A DNA stretch of 39,108 bases from Candidatus Peribacteraceae bacterium (GTDB taxonomy: Bacteria > Patescibacteriota > Gracilibacteria > Peribacterales > Peribacteraceae): positions 1 through 39,108 of the forward strand of contig JAQTSD010000010.1 in the NCBI GenBank assembly GCA_028711445.1, given 5' to 3'. Below the pieces are notes generated by a model. The model did not search any database. It had not been told where the DNA came from and saw only the letters and a program-made list of their open reading frames with translations. The position numbers were made by a program, and so were the translations under genes. This document shows, piece by piece, positions 24,515 to 32,700 of this stretch (position 1 is the stretch's first letter; every line of letters begins with the position of its first letter).

Positions 24515-25843
24515 TTACTCGTTTCGCAGTTTCCTCATCATCTCCACCCTCTTTTCGATGAGGGCCTTTGTGCCGATGTCGGAGCGGAAGCGCACGGGAC
24601 CCTGCACTTGTTCGCAGAGCTTCTGTGCGATCGACTCGGCCTCGGCAATGCTCGCCCCGATCCCGACGATTCCGGCCGTGCGCGAGCCTCCGAGGTGCAG
24701 CATGCCATCCATGTCTTCTCTTACGTCCCCGTAGAAGAGGCGGGCGTTTCCCGGTATCTTCGGGAACGTCACCTCTTTGCCGCATTGATCTTTGCTCACG
24801 GGGTAACTCTCCGGTGTGATGTACTTGCAGACGGTCGCCTTGTGGTCGAAGGTCACGAGGGAAGGCTCCAGACTCCCGTCGATGATGGCTCGGCAGATCT
24901 CCACGAAATCCGATGACAGCAGCGGCAGGATATTGAGCGCTTCCGGATCGCCCAATCGGGCATTGAATTCGATGACACGGACGCCGTCTTTGACGGCCAT
25001 GAATCCTCCGTAGAGGATGCCCTTATACGGCTGCTTGCACTCCTTGAGGAGCGCCGCTGCGACGGCGCGGTTGATGTCTCTGGCCGACTGAAGATCCTGC
25101 GCGGAGAGGAAGGGGAGGGAGTGATCGGCGTCGGTGTACGTTCCCATGCCGCCCGTGTTCGGGCCGGTATCTCCGTCGTAGGCGCGCTTGTGATCTTGCA
25201 CGGCAGGCATGTCGACAACCTGCGTACCTGAGACGAAGGAGAGCAGGCTGAACTCGATGCCGGTAAGCTTCTCTTCAACGACGACTTGTCCGCACCCGCG
25301 GATGCATTCGAGAGCATAAGTAACACCGTCATCGATCGAGGTGAGATGTTCGCCGCTCACCTTTACTCCTTTGCCGCCCTTGAGGGCGTCAAACTTCACC
25401 ACGTAGGCCCCGTGCAATTCTTGATCAATAAAATTGTACAATTCTTTTGGCTCCTCCTTCGTAAAAACTTTGAATTGCGGTGATAATCCGATCCTGTACT
25501 TCTTGAGGAGATTGCGTGTGAATGCCTTGCTGGACTCGATGCGGGCCAGCGCCTGAAGTGGCGCCACGGAGGGGATGTTCTCTTCCTTGAGAAAATCAGC
25601 GAGCCCGGCGCCAATCGGATCGTCCGGGCCGATGACGGCGAAGTCCGGTTTCGTTCGTTTCGCGATCTGAAGAACGAAATCGAAATCGAGGATGTTTCCC
25701 GTATGGAGAGCACTCGAGAGACGCTTCAAGCCCGGATTCTCTGATCCGCAAATGGAAATGATCTCCGGATGCTGTGGGCTTCGAGACAACGCATCGGCGA
25801 TGGCATGCTCGCGGGCGGTGGAAGCGATGAGAAGGATACGCAT
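24515..25843 (-). CDS. purD: Phosphoribosylamine-glycine ligase (GARS)
   Basis: The product has 442 residues from the chosen start and catalyses the second step of purine synthesis: phosphoribosylamine + glycine + ATP to GAR. It shows the N-terminal fold (MRILLIASTAREHAIADALS), ATP-grasp segments (GGKGVKVSGEHLT), QDHKRAYDGDTGPNTGGMGT and the metal-binding EFNARLGDPEA. The ATG at 25843 begins exactly at the conserved strand; an upstream ATG (25861) would add MLHTLG. It is downstream of purF on the same strand with a 96-base gap, so purF-purD form a purine pair. Confidence 0.95.
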   Translation of the reverse strand: MRILLIASTAREHAIADALSRSPQHPEIISICGSENPGLKRLSSALHTGNILDFDFVLQIAKRTKPDFAVIGPDDPIGAGLADFLKEENIPSVAPLQALARIESSKAFTRNLLKKYRIGLSPQFKVFTKEEPKELYNFIDQELHGAYVVKFDALKGGKGVKVSGEHLTSIDDGVTYALECIRGCGQVVVEEKLTGIEFSLLSFVSGTQVVDMPAVQDHKRAYDGDTGPNTGGMGTYTDADHSLPFLSAQDLQSARDINRAVAAALLKECKQPYKGILYGGFMAVKDGVRVIEFNARLGDPEALNILPLLSSDFVEICRAIIDGSLEPSLVTFDHKATVCKYITPESYPVSKDQCGKEVTFPKIPGNARLFYGDVREDMDGMLHLGGSRTAGIVGIGASIAEAESIAQKLCEQVQGPVRFRSDIGTKALIEKRVEMMRKLRNE

Positions 25844-25905
25844 GCCCAGAGTATGCAGCATAGTACAGTGAGTATGAAAGCGCTTCCTTGAAGGGAAGGA
25901 TGGTT

Positions 25906-25938
25906 CATGGAAAGGAACCGATAAGGTCCCTTTCCATG
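25906..25938 (-). terminator. Hairpin downstream of purF
   Basis: CATGGAAAGG (25906-25915) pairs perfectly with CCTTTCCATG (25929-25938) around a 13-base loop, directly after the purF stop. No U-run follows, so termination there is uncertain; it may separate purF from purD expression or stabilise the 3' end. Confidence 0.5.
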
Positions 25939-25939
25939 C

Positions 25940-27445
25940 CTACACCAATGCCATCATCTTCGAACGGTCTTCGTCCTCGTCGGATTTATCGAAATCCTCT
26001 CGTGTCTCGTTGCGGCACTTCCCAAGGTCACGGATCAGCTTTGGGGTCACTTCCGGAGTCGGGTACTTGCCAGTGAAACATCCTTCCGAGAAGTGCTTGA
26101 TCTTGGGGTTTCCGTACTGCACGGCGCGTCGCAAATCTTCGATAGTGCCGTAGAAGAGGCCGTCGGCCTTGATGAATTTGCGGATCTCCTCCACGGACAT
26201 GTTGGCTGCGATGAGCTCCTCCTTCGTCGGGAGATCGATGCCGTACGGATCGGGGCTGATGATCGGTGGGGCCGCTGTGGCGAAGTAGACTTTCTTCGCG
26301 CCGGCTTCGCGGACGAGTTCGACGATCTTCTTCGACGTATTGCCGCGGACGATGGAGTCGTCGACAAGGAGCACGCTCTTGCCTTTGAATTCCAGCTCAA
26401 TCGGGTGCAATTTAAAGTGCAAGCTTCGCTTGCGGATAGACTGCCCCGGCATGATGAATGTACGGTGGATATAGCGGTTCTTAATGAGACCTTCACGGTA
26501 GTTCACCTTGAGTTTGCCAGCGAGTCCGGCGGCGACGGGCCGTCCCGTGTCCGGCACGGGAATCACTGAGTCGATGTGGATGTGCGCATCCTTGATGCGT
26601 CTGGCAAGCGCTTCGCCCATGCGGACACGGGCTTTGTAAACGTTCACGCCGTCGATTGTGGAGTCCGGCGCGGCGAGGTACACCCACTCAAACAGGCAGG
26701 GGCTGAGCTGTCCTTGGCGAACCTGGCTCGAGTGCAAGCGGTTCTTCGAGTCGATGAAGACGACCTCTCCCGGCTGGATGTCGCGGACGAAGTCGAAGTC
26801 GAGTGCGCGGAAAGCGGAATTTTCCGAGGCAATGATGTACTCCTCCTTCATGCCGAACTTTCGCTTGCCGATCTGTAGCGGCCGGATGCCGTGCGGGTCG
26901 CGGAACCCGACGACACCTTGTCCGCCGATGAGTGCAACGGCTGAGTAGGCACCTTTGCAGTGTTTGAAGATGCTGCGCATGGCGGAGAACACCTGCTCGG
27001 GGGTGAGCTTACCCTTTGGCCGCTGATTCCTGAGGGCCACTGAAAACATGTTGAGCAGGACTTCGGAGTCGGAGTTCGTATTGAGGTGACGATACTCCTT
27101 TTCGAGGAGGAACTTCCGCAGTTCCCCGGCATTGGTGAGATTACCGTTGTGAGCGAGAGCGATGCCAAAGGGGGTCGAGACGAAGAACGGCTGTGCTTCA
27201 AACTCGCTCGAACAGCCTGCTGTCGGGTAGCGCACATGGCCGATACCCATCGGCCCCTTGAGGCGTGCGAGAGATTTCTCATGGAACACATCCTGTACCA
27301 AGCCGTTGGCTTTCTTCAGATGAAATTGACTGTTATATGTCATGATTCCGGCGGCATCCTGGCCGCGATGCTGTAGCAGAATGAGGCCGTCATAGAGGTC
27401 CTGAATGACATCCCGGTAGCCGGCGATGGCGAGGATCCCGCACAT
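25940..27445 (-). CDS. purF: Amidophosphoribosyltransferase
   Basis: The product has 501 residues from the chosen start and catalyses the first committed purine step (PRPP + glutamine to phosphoribosylamine). The start is fixed by biology: the N-terminal nucleophile Cys must follow Met, and MCGILAIAGYRD begins at ATG 27445, although the frame is open 37 codons further. The glutamine amidotransferase domain includes LLQHRGQDAAG and LAHNGNLTNA. The PRPP loop is VLLVDDSIVRGNTSKKI, and the C-terminal part reads YGIDLPTKEELIA. The leader is pyrimidine-rich (TTTTTCTCCCTTCCTG). A promoter TTGCTC-N16-TACACT lies about 75 bases upstream. Confidence 0.96.
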   Translation of the reverse strand: MCGILAIAGYRDVIQDLYDGLILLQHRGQDAAGIMTYNSQFHLKKANGLVQDVFHEKSLARLKGPMGIGHVRYPTAGCSSEFEAQPFFVSTPFGIALAHNGNLTNAGELRKFLLEKEYRHLNTNSDSEVLLNMFSVALRNQRPKGKLTPEQVFSAMRSIFKHCKGAYSAVALIGGQGVVGFRDPHGIRPLQIGKRKFGMKEEYIIASENSAFRALDFDFVRDIQPGEVVFIDSKNRLHSSQVRQGQLSPCLFEWVYLAAPDSTIDGVNVYKARVRMGEALARRIKDAHIHIDSVIPVPDTGRPVAAGLAGKLKVNYREGLIKNRYIHRTFIMPGQSIRKRSLHFKLHPIELEFKGKSVLLVDDSIVRGNTSKKIVELVREAGAKKVYFATAAPPIISPDPYGIDLPTKEELIAANMSVEEIRKFIKADGLFYGTIEDLRRAVQYGNPKIKHFSEGCFTGKYPTPEVTPKLIRDLGKCRNETREDFDKSDEDEDRSKMMALV

Positions 27446-27572
27446 CAGGAAGGGAGAAAAACGCTCAAGCAGGCCTTGCGGAGAGAATCCGAAAAGCCAA
27501 AGGAGTGAAACGGTTTTTCCACGGAAGAAGTGTACAGATTTTTCGGCTCCGAGCAAGGATTTCCATCAACCT

Positions 27573-27995
27573 TCAGTCTGTTGATGCGGCGGGGAGTTTG
27601 CAGATGTGATAGTAGAGCGTCGTGAGCCGTGTGAGTGCAGGATCTTGTGGCTGCCTCTTCTCAATGAGACGTTTGTTATCGCTCTCGCTAGTACTTGCGA
27701 TTGCATGGAAGGCGGAAATGACGTCATGTTTTGTGAGCGACGCGGCGATAGCAGGGTGAACTTGGCTGTGGTCAATGAATTCAACAGGCAATGCCCGCGC
27801 GACCGCCTCGATGTGGCGCTCCTCCACTTTGGGTTCGTGCCGTCCGATTTGCATATGTACCTCTTTGAAATGTTGAAGAAGCTGCCTTGCTTCAGGCATC
27901 AATGTACCAGTCTTGACATGATATGCCGTCAAGATATCGAAGTCGTCTTCCGCAGTTCCTACCGGAGTATCTTGCTCATGGCTTTCCACAACCAA
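27573..27995 (-). CDS. Hypothetical soluble protein
   Basis: The frame encodes 140 residues; I do not recognise a family. It is soluble, His-rich and mostly helical by eye (EARQLLQHFKEVHMQIGRHE, DVISAFHAIASTSESDNKRL). A frame on the opposite strand (27606-28133) is Cys-rich with poor composition, so the minus frame is preferred. The start is uncertain: TTG 27995 or GTG 27989. A possible -10 (TAATGT) sits so close to the GTG that the message could be leaderless. It lies between folD and purF on the same strand. Confidence 0.5.
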   Translation of the reverse strand: MVVESHEQDTPVGTAEDDFDILTAYHVKTGTLMPEARQLLQHFKEVHMQIGRHEPKVEERHIEAVARALPVEFIDHSQVHPAIAASLTKHDVISAFHAIASTSESDNKRLIEKRQPQDPALTRLTTLYYHICKLPAASTD

Positions 27996-28101
27996 ACATT
28001 ACTCTTTTCCAGTGAAGAGCAAACGAACTTCGTCGCGAAAATGTCTCTCCTTCGCCCGCACGCAGTTCCGTGGTTCGTCTGGCTCACCATGACACTGACT
28101 G

Positions 28102-28950
28102 TTATTGCTCACGCTGACGTTCTTTTGCAGTGACGCAATTTCGTATCAATGCTGCGACTGTCATCGGTCCCACGCCGCCGGGGACGGGAGTGATCGCGGA
28201 GGCGACTTCCTTGACCGCTTCGAAGTCCACGTCGCCCTTGAGCCCTCCTTCGGTCCGGTTCATGCCGACGTCGATCACGACGGCTCCGGGCTTCACCATG
28301 TCCTTCGTGATGAGATTATGCTTGCCCACTGCGGCGACGAGGATATCCGCGAGCTTCGTCAGGGAAGGGAGGTCCTTCGTCTTGCTGTGACAGAGGGTCA
28401 CGGTGGCGTTTCGATTGAGGAGCATGATGCCGAGCGGCTTGCCTACGGTATTGCTCCGCCCGACGATGACGGCGTGTTTTCCATCGATGGGGATCTTGTA
28501 GTGTTCGAGGAGCGCGACGATGCCCGAGGGGGTCGCGGGCGGGAGGTGCTCGAACTCGCGGGAGAGGAACATCTTGCCGAGGTTGTACGCGCCGAAGCCG
28601 TCGACATCCTTCTTCGGGTCGATGGCACGGATGATCTGCGGCACGGCGTCGTTGAGCTTGCCCGGGAGCGGCACCTGCACGATGAACCCCGTGACGTCGG
28701 GATCGGCATTGAGATCGTGTACGGTTTGCATCAGGGTATCGAGCGGCGTGTTCTCCGGCAGATGAATGTGCGCGTTGCGCATGCCGACCACCTCGCAGCT
28801 TTTGAATTTCTGTCGGATGTAGCTCGCGCTCGCCGGATCATCGCCCACCTGCACGACGACGAGCTTTGGATCGAGCGCCTTCACTTTTGATTTCAATCCT
28901 TCGAGGAGGGATTGTGCTGCTTCCTTGCCGGAGAGGAGGAGGGCGGACAT
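28102..28950 (-). CDS. folD: Bifunctional methylenetetrahydrofolate dehydrogenase/cyclohydrolase
   Basis: The product has 282 residues, the usual FolD length. It interconverts methylene-, methenyl- and formyl-THF and supplies one-carbon units for purines. SYIRQKFKSC carries the catalytic Tyr/Lys pair. GFIVQVPLPGKLND and the DGFGAYNLGK motif line the folate pocket. VIVGRSNTVGKPLG is the NADP loop and PVPGGVGPMTVAAL the C-terminal signature. ATG 28950 lies 6 bases from a TACAAT box, so the mRNA is probably leaderless. It clusters with purF/purD, in line with one-carbon supply to purine synthesis. Confidence 0.96.
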   Translation of the reverse strand: MSALLLSGKEAAQSLLEGLKSKVKALDPKLVVVQVGDDPASASYIRQKFKSCEVVGMRNAHIHLPENTPLDTLMQTVHDLNADPDVTGFIVQVPLPGKLNDAVPQIIRAIDPKKDVDGFGAYNLGKMFLSREFEHLPPATPSGIVALLEHYKIPIDGKHAVIVGRSNTVGKPLGIMLLNRNATVTLCHSKTKDLPSLTKLADILVAAVGKHNLITKDMVKPGAVVIDVGMNRTEGGLKGDVDFEAVKEVASAITPVPGGVGPMTVAALIRNCVTAKERQREQ

Positions 28951-28956
28951 GGCTTC

Positions 28957-28962
28957 ATTGTA
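28957..28962 (-). promoter_or_regulatory. -10 box of folD (leaderless)
   Basis: Minus-strand TACAAT, 6 bases before the folD ATG. There is no -35; its place is taken by a 22-bp G/C palindrome (28964-28985). Confidence 0.5.
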
Positions 28963-28963
28963 G

Positions 28964-28985
28964 CGCCCCCCGCGCGCGGGGGGCG
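28964..28985. repeat. 22-bp perfect G/C-only palindrome upstream of folD
   Basis: CGCCCCCCGCGCGCGGGGGGCG is its own reverse complement. It abuts the folD -10 box and covers the spacer/-35 region. It may be an operator, a cruciform or a hairpin at the end of another transcript. Confidence 0.7.
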
Positions 28986-29006
28986 AATGGAAAAGGGAAA
29001 CAAAAA

Positions 29007-29104
29007 CTCGTCATGGTGAGGAGCCCGCGCTCGTGGTTCGAGACATGCTTCGCTACGCTCAGCACTCCTCACCATGACGAGCGCGGGCGTCTCGAACCAT
29101 GACG
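29007..29104. repeat. Composite interleaved inverted repeat (REP-like)
   Basis: Two inverted repeats interlock in the order A-B-A'-B'. A is CTCGTCATGGTGAGGAG (29007-29023), with a perfect 17-bp partner at 29065-29081. B is TGGTTCGAGAC (29034-29044), with its partner at 29089-29099. The order cannot be formed by one simple hairpin. The strings recur at 24454-24506. Confidence 0.75.
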
Positions 29105-29108
29105 TGCG

Positions 29109-29159
29109 GCCGATTCGTCGCAGTTCGACAGGCTCACTGTGACGAATCGGCGTATTTTT
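29109..29159 (+). terminator. Hairpin with U-tract next to the tmk 3' end
   Basis: GCCGATTCGTC (29109-29119) pairs with GACGAATCGGC (29141-29151), loop containing the REP string TTCGACAGGCTCACTG, followed by GTATTTTT. The T-run is on the + strand, opposite to tmk and folD, so it would stop antisense read-through. On the minus strand it is a plain hairpin right after tmk. Confidence 0.5.
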
Positions 29160-29761
29160 CAGAGGTTCCTTTTCATTTTCCATTCTACATTTCGATAGAT
29201 TTCCTCCGCCGAGGCGTGCTTCGGTCCGGAGGTATCGATGGGGATGATGGAGGGGTCCTCTGCGGCCATATGTGCGTAGAGATCGTACACACGTCTTTGG
29301 AAGGTGACTTCCTCAAGTGCGTCCAGTTTTTCGCGGCTCTTCAAGCGCCGGGCACACACCTCAAGCGGGGGCAGGAGCAGGAAGAGCAGGGAAGGTCGAA
29401 TAAAATCTTTATTCATATTTTCGAGCTCCTCTCTGCGGATGCCAAGTGCTTCACCATAAGCAAATGTTGATGGGATGTATCGATCGGAGATGACGATGGA
29501 CCCGGTGCGGAGCGCCGGAGCGATGACTTCATTCAGATGCCAGGCGCGATCGGAACAGAACCGCTTCTGGAGCTCCAGTGGAGAGAATGGCGTTCCTTTA
29601 TCGAGATCGCGGCGGATAGCCGTACCAATCGGACCGTCCGTCGGCTCGGACGTACGGAGCACCTTCATGCCCTGCGCTTCCAGTTTCCTGCTGAGCAGGG
29701 TGCTGTGGAGCGTGGTTCCGCTGCCGTCGGGGCCCTCGAGAACGATGAAGAAGCCGGACAT
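29159..29761 (-). CDS. tmk: Thymidylate kinase with atypical P-loop
   Basis: The product has 200 residues. TMPK phosphorylates dTMP to dTDP for DNA synthesis. The fold features are present: N-terminal strand FFIVLEGPDG, the SEPTDGPIG segment, the DRYIPSTFAYG catalytic/lid region and a C-terminal helix. The P-loop reads GPDGSGTT where the family has GxDGxGKT: the phosphate-binding Lys is replaced by Thr. The codons (GGA ACC ACG) are clear, so this is not a misread. It is divergent from the small membrane protein at 29833. The start at 29761 has no Shine-Dalgarno. Confidence 0.9.
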   Translation of the reverse strand: MSGFFIVLEGPDGSGTTLHSTLLSRKLEAQGMKVLRTSEPTDGPIGTAIRRDLDKGTPFSPLELQKRFCSDRAWHLNEVIAPALRTGSIVISDRYIPSTFAYGEALGIRREELENMNKDFIRPSLLFLLLPPLEVCARRLKSREKLDALEEVTFQRRVYDLYAHMAAEDPSIIPIDTSGPKHASAEEIYRNVEWKMKRNL

Positions 29762-29813
29762 TGGCGGGTAGCGTACCCGTTCGATTCCGCTTCATCCAGA
29801 GGCAAAATTCTGC

Positions 29814-29819
29814 TATAAT
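29814..29819 (+). promoter_or_regulatory. -10 box for the 29833 gene
   Basis: A consensus TATAAT, with a weak TTCATC 17 bases upstream. Predicted transcription starts about 7 bases before the ATG at 29833, so the leader is very short. Confidence 0.55.
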
Positions 29820-29832
29820 CAATGGATTCATT

Positions 29833-30243
29833 ATGCGTGCGTTTACGATCATTACGCGGCATCCGGCACTCACCGGAGAAACCGCTTCGGGATTCTTGAA
29901 GTGGTACTTCGTAGAAGTTCCCCTGCACTTCCTGCGGAACTATCGCGAATACTTCCGCGCACTCAATGAGATCTTCTCCTTCTGGTTTCTCATAAAGACA
30001 TTTCTGAGCCCTTGGAAAGGAATTGTCGATCGCACAGAGCGCAAGGGTTTCGATTTGAATCTCATGGCTCAGGCCATCGCTCTCAATATCACATCGCGCA
30101 TTATCGGGATGGTCTTCCGTTTGACCGCACTCGTTGTCGGCATGGTCGTGGAAGTGGTTTTCTTCACCGTGTTTACCGCCATGATTCTCGTCTGGCTCGC
30201 ATTCCCCATGCTCTTCTTCTTTGATCTCGTCCAATTCTTCTAG
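29833..30243 (+). CDS. Hypothetical membrane protein upstream of the Clp-like ATPase
   Basis: The product has 136 residues. The N-terminal half is amphipathic and aromatic (GFLKWYFVEVPLHFLRNYRE) and the C-terminal half has two hydrophobic helices (about 80-105 and 108-134), ending in a Phe-rich tail. I do not recognise a named family. The chosen ATG 29833 follows a TATAAT box by 13 bases; the open frame extends further upstream but would overlap the promoter. The ATPase gene begins one base after its stop, so the two are probably translated together and may form a membrane complex. Confidence 0.7.
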   Translation: MRAFTIITRHPALTGETASGFLKWYFVEVPLHFLRNYREYFRALNEIFSFWFLIKTFLSPWKGIVDRTERKGFDLNLMAQAIALNITSRIIGMVFRLTALVVGMVVEVVFFTVFTAMILVWLAFPMLFFFDLVQFF

Positions 30244-30244
30244 C

Positions 30245-32674
30245 GTGAATCGTCAACCCATCGATATCACCGGGACGCATGTGGCGATTGGAGTCGCACT
30301 CCATCGCATCCTGTTCGGACCACTAGCGCTCTTGCTCTATGGTGCTTTTGGCGTCGTTGTTGGCTTGATGGCGTCGATGGGAGAATCGGTGCCTGCGATG
30401 ATTGCGACGGCGCTGCTGCTCTTCCCGCTTGTCGTCGTGCACGCTTTCATCGATCAGAGATTTCTGCGGGATGACCGTCCACTTCCTTGGATACCCACGG
30501 GTCCGCAGGATCATCTTTCATTCGAGATTGTGCGGCGGATACAAGATCTCTCTGCTGTCACACCAGCAGATCTTCTGACGGCTGCTGTGAAAACGCGCGG
30601 CGGAACGTTCATCGTGCAGGAAATGGGATTGGAGGTTCCTGAGTTCCTCGTTCGGGCTCTTGAAACGCTTAAGTGTGGAGGGGAATCCATTCCCACAGGC
30701 GCGGCATTCATGACATTGGCGATGGAAGAGATGGCGGAAATGGAGCGACAGCGGATTGATGCCGCAGTGATCCTTTCCGTGCTCTTCGCACGCGTCGAGG
30801 CCTTCGAAGCGATTCTGAATGCGTGCGATCTGTCGATCGAGAATGTCCGGGCGCTCCTCAAATGGGAATCCTTCCACGCGCTCTATGAGCATCGCATGCC
30901 CTTCTGGTCGCCTGAGGCGCTGCTCGGATCTTTCGGCGGCATCGGTCGCGGTTGGGTGATGGGTTACACCGACGCACTCGATCGGCTCACGGAGGACCTG
31001 AGCGATTCGATCCTCTGGAAGGGCAAGAGGCTCATCCGCATCCACGAGCCGGAGCGCACGGAGGCGCTGCGCATCCTCGGAAAATCCGATCTGCACAACC
31101 TATTGCTCATCGGTTCCGTCGGCGTAGGCAAGCGTTCCCTGGTGAACAATATGACGTTCGAGATCCGCAAGCGGGAGCGCGATGCGTTCAGCGCCTACAC
31201 GCGCGTCATCGCGCTCAGGACCGAAGAACTCCTCTCCGGCGTGGCGAACCCTGACACGTTCTTACTTTTTGCGCTGAAAAAAGCACAAGAATCCGGAAAA
31301 TTCATCCTCGTCATCCACAATCTCGCTCTGCTGCTCAAATCGGGCGGCGAGAAGCTCCGCGCGATTCTCACGCGCTTTCTGCAGGAGAAGAACATCCAGC
31401 TTATCGGTATTCTCGACAGCGAGGACTACCACCGGTTCGTGAAGAGCGATCCCGGTCTCGATCACTACTTCGAGAAAGTTATGGTGGATGAGGCGACGGA
31501 TGAGGAAACCATGTCCGTGCTCATGGAGCAGTATTTCCGCATGCACTCCAAACATGTAGTGCGCGTTACCTTCAAGGCGCTGCGCAGCATCATCACACTG
31601 TGCAAGCGCTATCTCGGTGGTGCTTCCTTTCCGGGCAAAGCTGTCTCCGTACTGGAAGATGCACTCGCACTCGCACGTAGTGCCGGGGACACGTTCGTAC
31701 GCGATGAGCATATCCGCGCAATCGTTTCCCAGAAGGCGCGCATCAATGTTCGCGAATTGTCCGGAGATGAGCGCGGCAAACTCTTGCAGCTGGACCAGGC
31801 AATGCGCAAAAAAATTGTGGGACAGGACGAAGCCGTGACAAGTCTCGTGAGCGCGCTTAAGCGCGCTCGTCTGGAGATCAAGGCCAGCGAGCGCCCTCTT
31901 GGAACGTTTCTCTTCCTCGGACCGACCGGCGTAGGGAAGACGCACACGGCAAAGGTCCTCGCAGAGGAGTACTTCGGCTCTGCGGATCGCATGATCCGTT
32001 TGGACATGAACGAGTTCGGCACGGAGGCGTCCGTTGCCGGTATCGTCGGCTCGGTGGAAGGCGGCGATCGCGGCTACCTTGCGCGCAGCGTGCACGATCA
32101 GCCGTTCTCCCTCATTCTTCTGGACGAAATCGAGAAGGCGCACCCCAAAATCTTGAACCTTTTCTTACAGGTGCTCGACGAAGGATTCCTCACTGATGCT
32201 GGTGGCGGCAAAACTGATTTCCGCAATACGATCATCGTGGCGACCTCCAACGCCGGCGCACTCTTCATCCGTGAGTACTTCCGCACGCCAGGGTCCGAGG
32301 CGTCGAACACCTTCAATGAGACTCTCATTGATGCGATTCTCAAGCAGCAGACGTTCTCGCCGGAATTCTTGAACCGCTTCGACGCGGTCATCGTCTACCG
32401 TCCGCTTTCGCGCGAGATGGCGGCGCGCGTGGCGATCATCATGCTTGATGCCATCATTCGTTCCATTCAGAAGGAGAAGGGGATCACGGTGCAGGTGGAC
32501 GAGGATGTCGTGGAGCTGCTCGTCGAGCGCGGTTACAGCGCGGAGTTCGGTGCTCGCGAGATGCGCAGGGTCATCCAGGAGTCCATCGAGAATTTCCTCG
32601 CGGAGTACCTGCTCAATCACGAGGTGAAGCGCGGCGGGCAGATCGTGATTCGCAGGGGGGATTTGCGGAGGTGA
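30245..32674 (+). CDS. Membrane-anchored ClpB/ClpC-like double AAA+ ATPase
   Basis: The product has 809 residues from GTG 30245 (a TTG at 30221 is an alternative overlapping the previous gene). Two hydrophobic helices near the N-terminus (about residues 12-65) replace the usual Clp N-domain start, so the ATPase sits on the membrane. The first AAA+ domain has Walker A GSVGVGKRS (about 290-298) with Arg where Thr/Ser should follow the Lys. The second has canonical GPTGVGKT (559-566), Walker B LILLDEIEKAH and the Clp D2-small domain GYSAEFGAREMRRVIQ. The likely role is ATP-driven unfolding or extraction of membrane-proximal proteins; no ClpP-binding loop was identified by eye. It starts one base after the small membrane gene. 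Confidence 0.87.
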   Translation: MNRQPIDITGTHVAIGVALHRILFGPLALLLYGAFGVVVGLMASMGESVPAMIATALLLFPLVVVHAFIDQRFLRDDRPLPWIPTGPQDHLSFEIVRRIQDLSAVTPADLLTAAVKTRGGTFIVQEMGLEVPEFLVRALETLKCGGESIPTGAAFMTLAMEEMAEMERQRIDAAVILSVLFARVEAFEAILNACDLSIENVRALLKWESFHALYEHRMPFWSPEALLGSFGGIGRGWVMGYTDALDRLTEDLSDSILWKGKRLIRIHEPERTEALRILGKSDLHNLLLIGSVGVGKRSLVNNMTFEIRKRERDAFSAYTRVIALRTEELLSGVANPDTFLLFALKKAQESGKFILVIHNLALLLKSGGEKLRAILTRFLQEKNIQLIGILDSEDYHRFVKSDPGLDHYFEKVMVDEATDEETMSVLMEQYFRMHSKHVVRVTFKALRSIITLCKRYLGGASFPGKAVSVLEDALALARSAGDTFVRDEHIRAIVSQKARINVRELSGDERGKLLQLDQAMRKKIVGQDEAVTSLVSALKRARLEIKASERPLGTFLFLGPTGVGKTHTAKVLAEEYFGSADRMIRLDMNEFGTEASVAGIVGSVEGGDRGYLARSVHDQPFSLILLDEIEKAHPKILNLFLQVLDEGFLTDAGGGKTDFRNTIIVATSNAGALFIREYFRTPGSEASNTFNETLIDAILKQQTFSPEFLNRFDAVIVYRPLSREMAARVAIIMLDAIIRSIQKEKGITVQVDEDVVELLVERGYSAEFGAREMRRVIQESIENFLAEYLLNHEVKRGGQIVIRRGDLRR

Positions 32675-32700
32675 AGCGCAGGATCGGGTACGATGGGTGC

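Noticed and set aside
27606-28133. 175-codon + strand frame overlapping the 27573-27995 gene
   Set aside because: Cys-rich, irregular composition and overlaps folD; the minus frame has ordinary protein composition and the neighbours' orientation.
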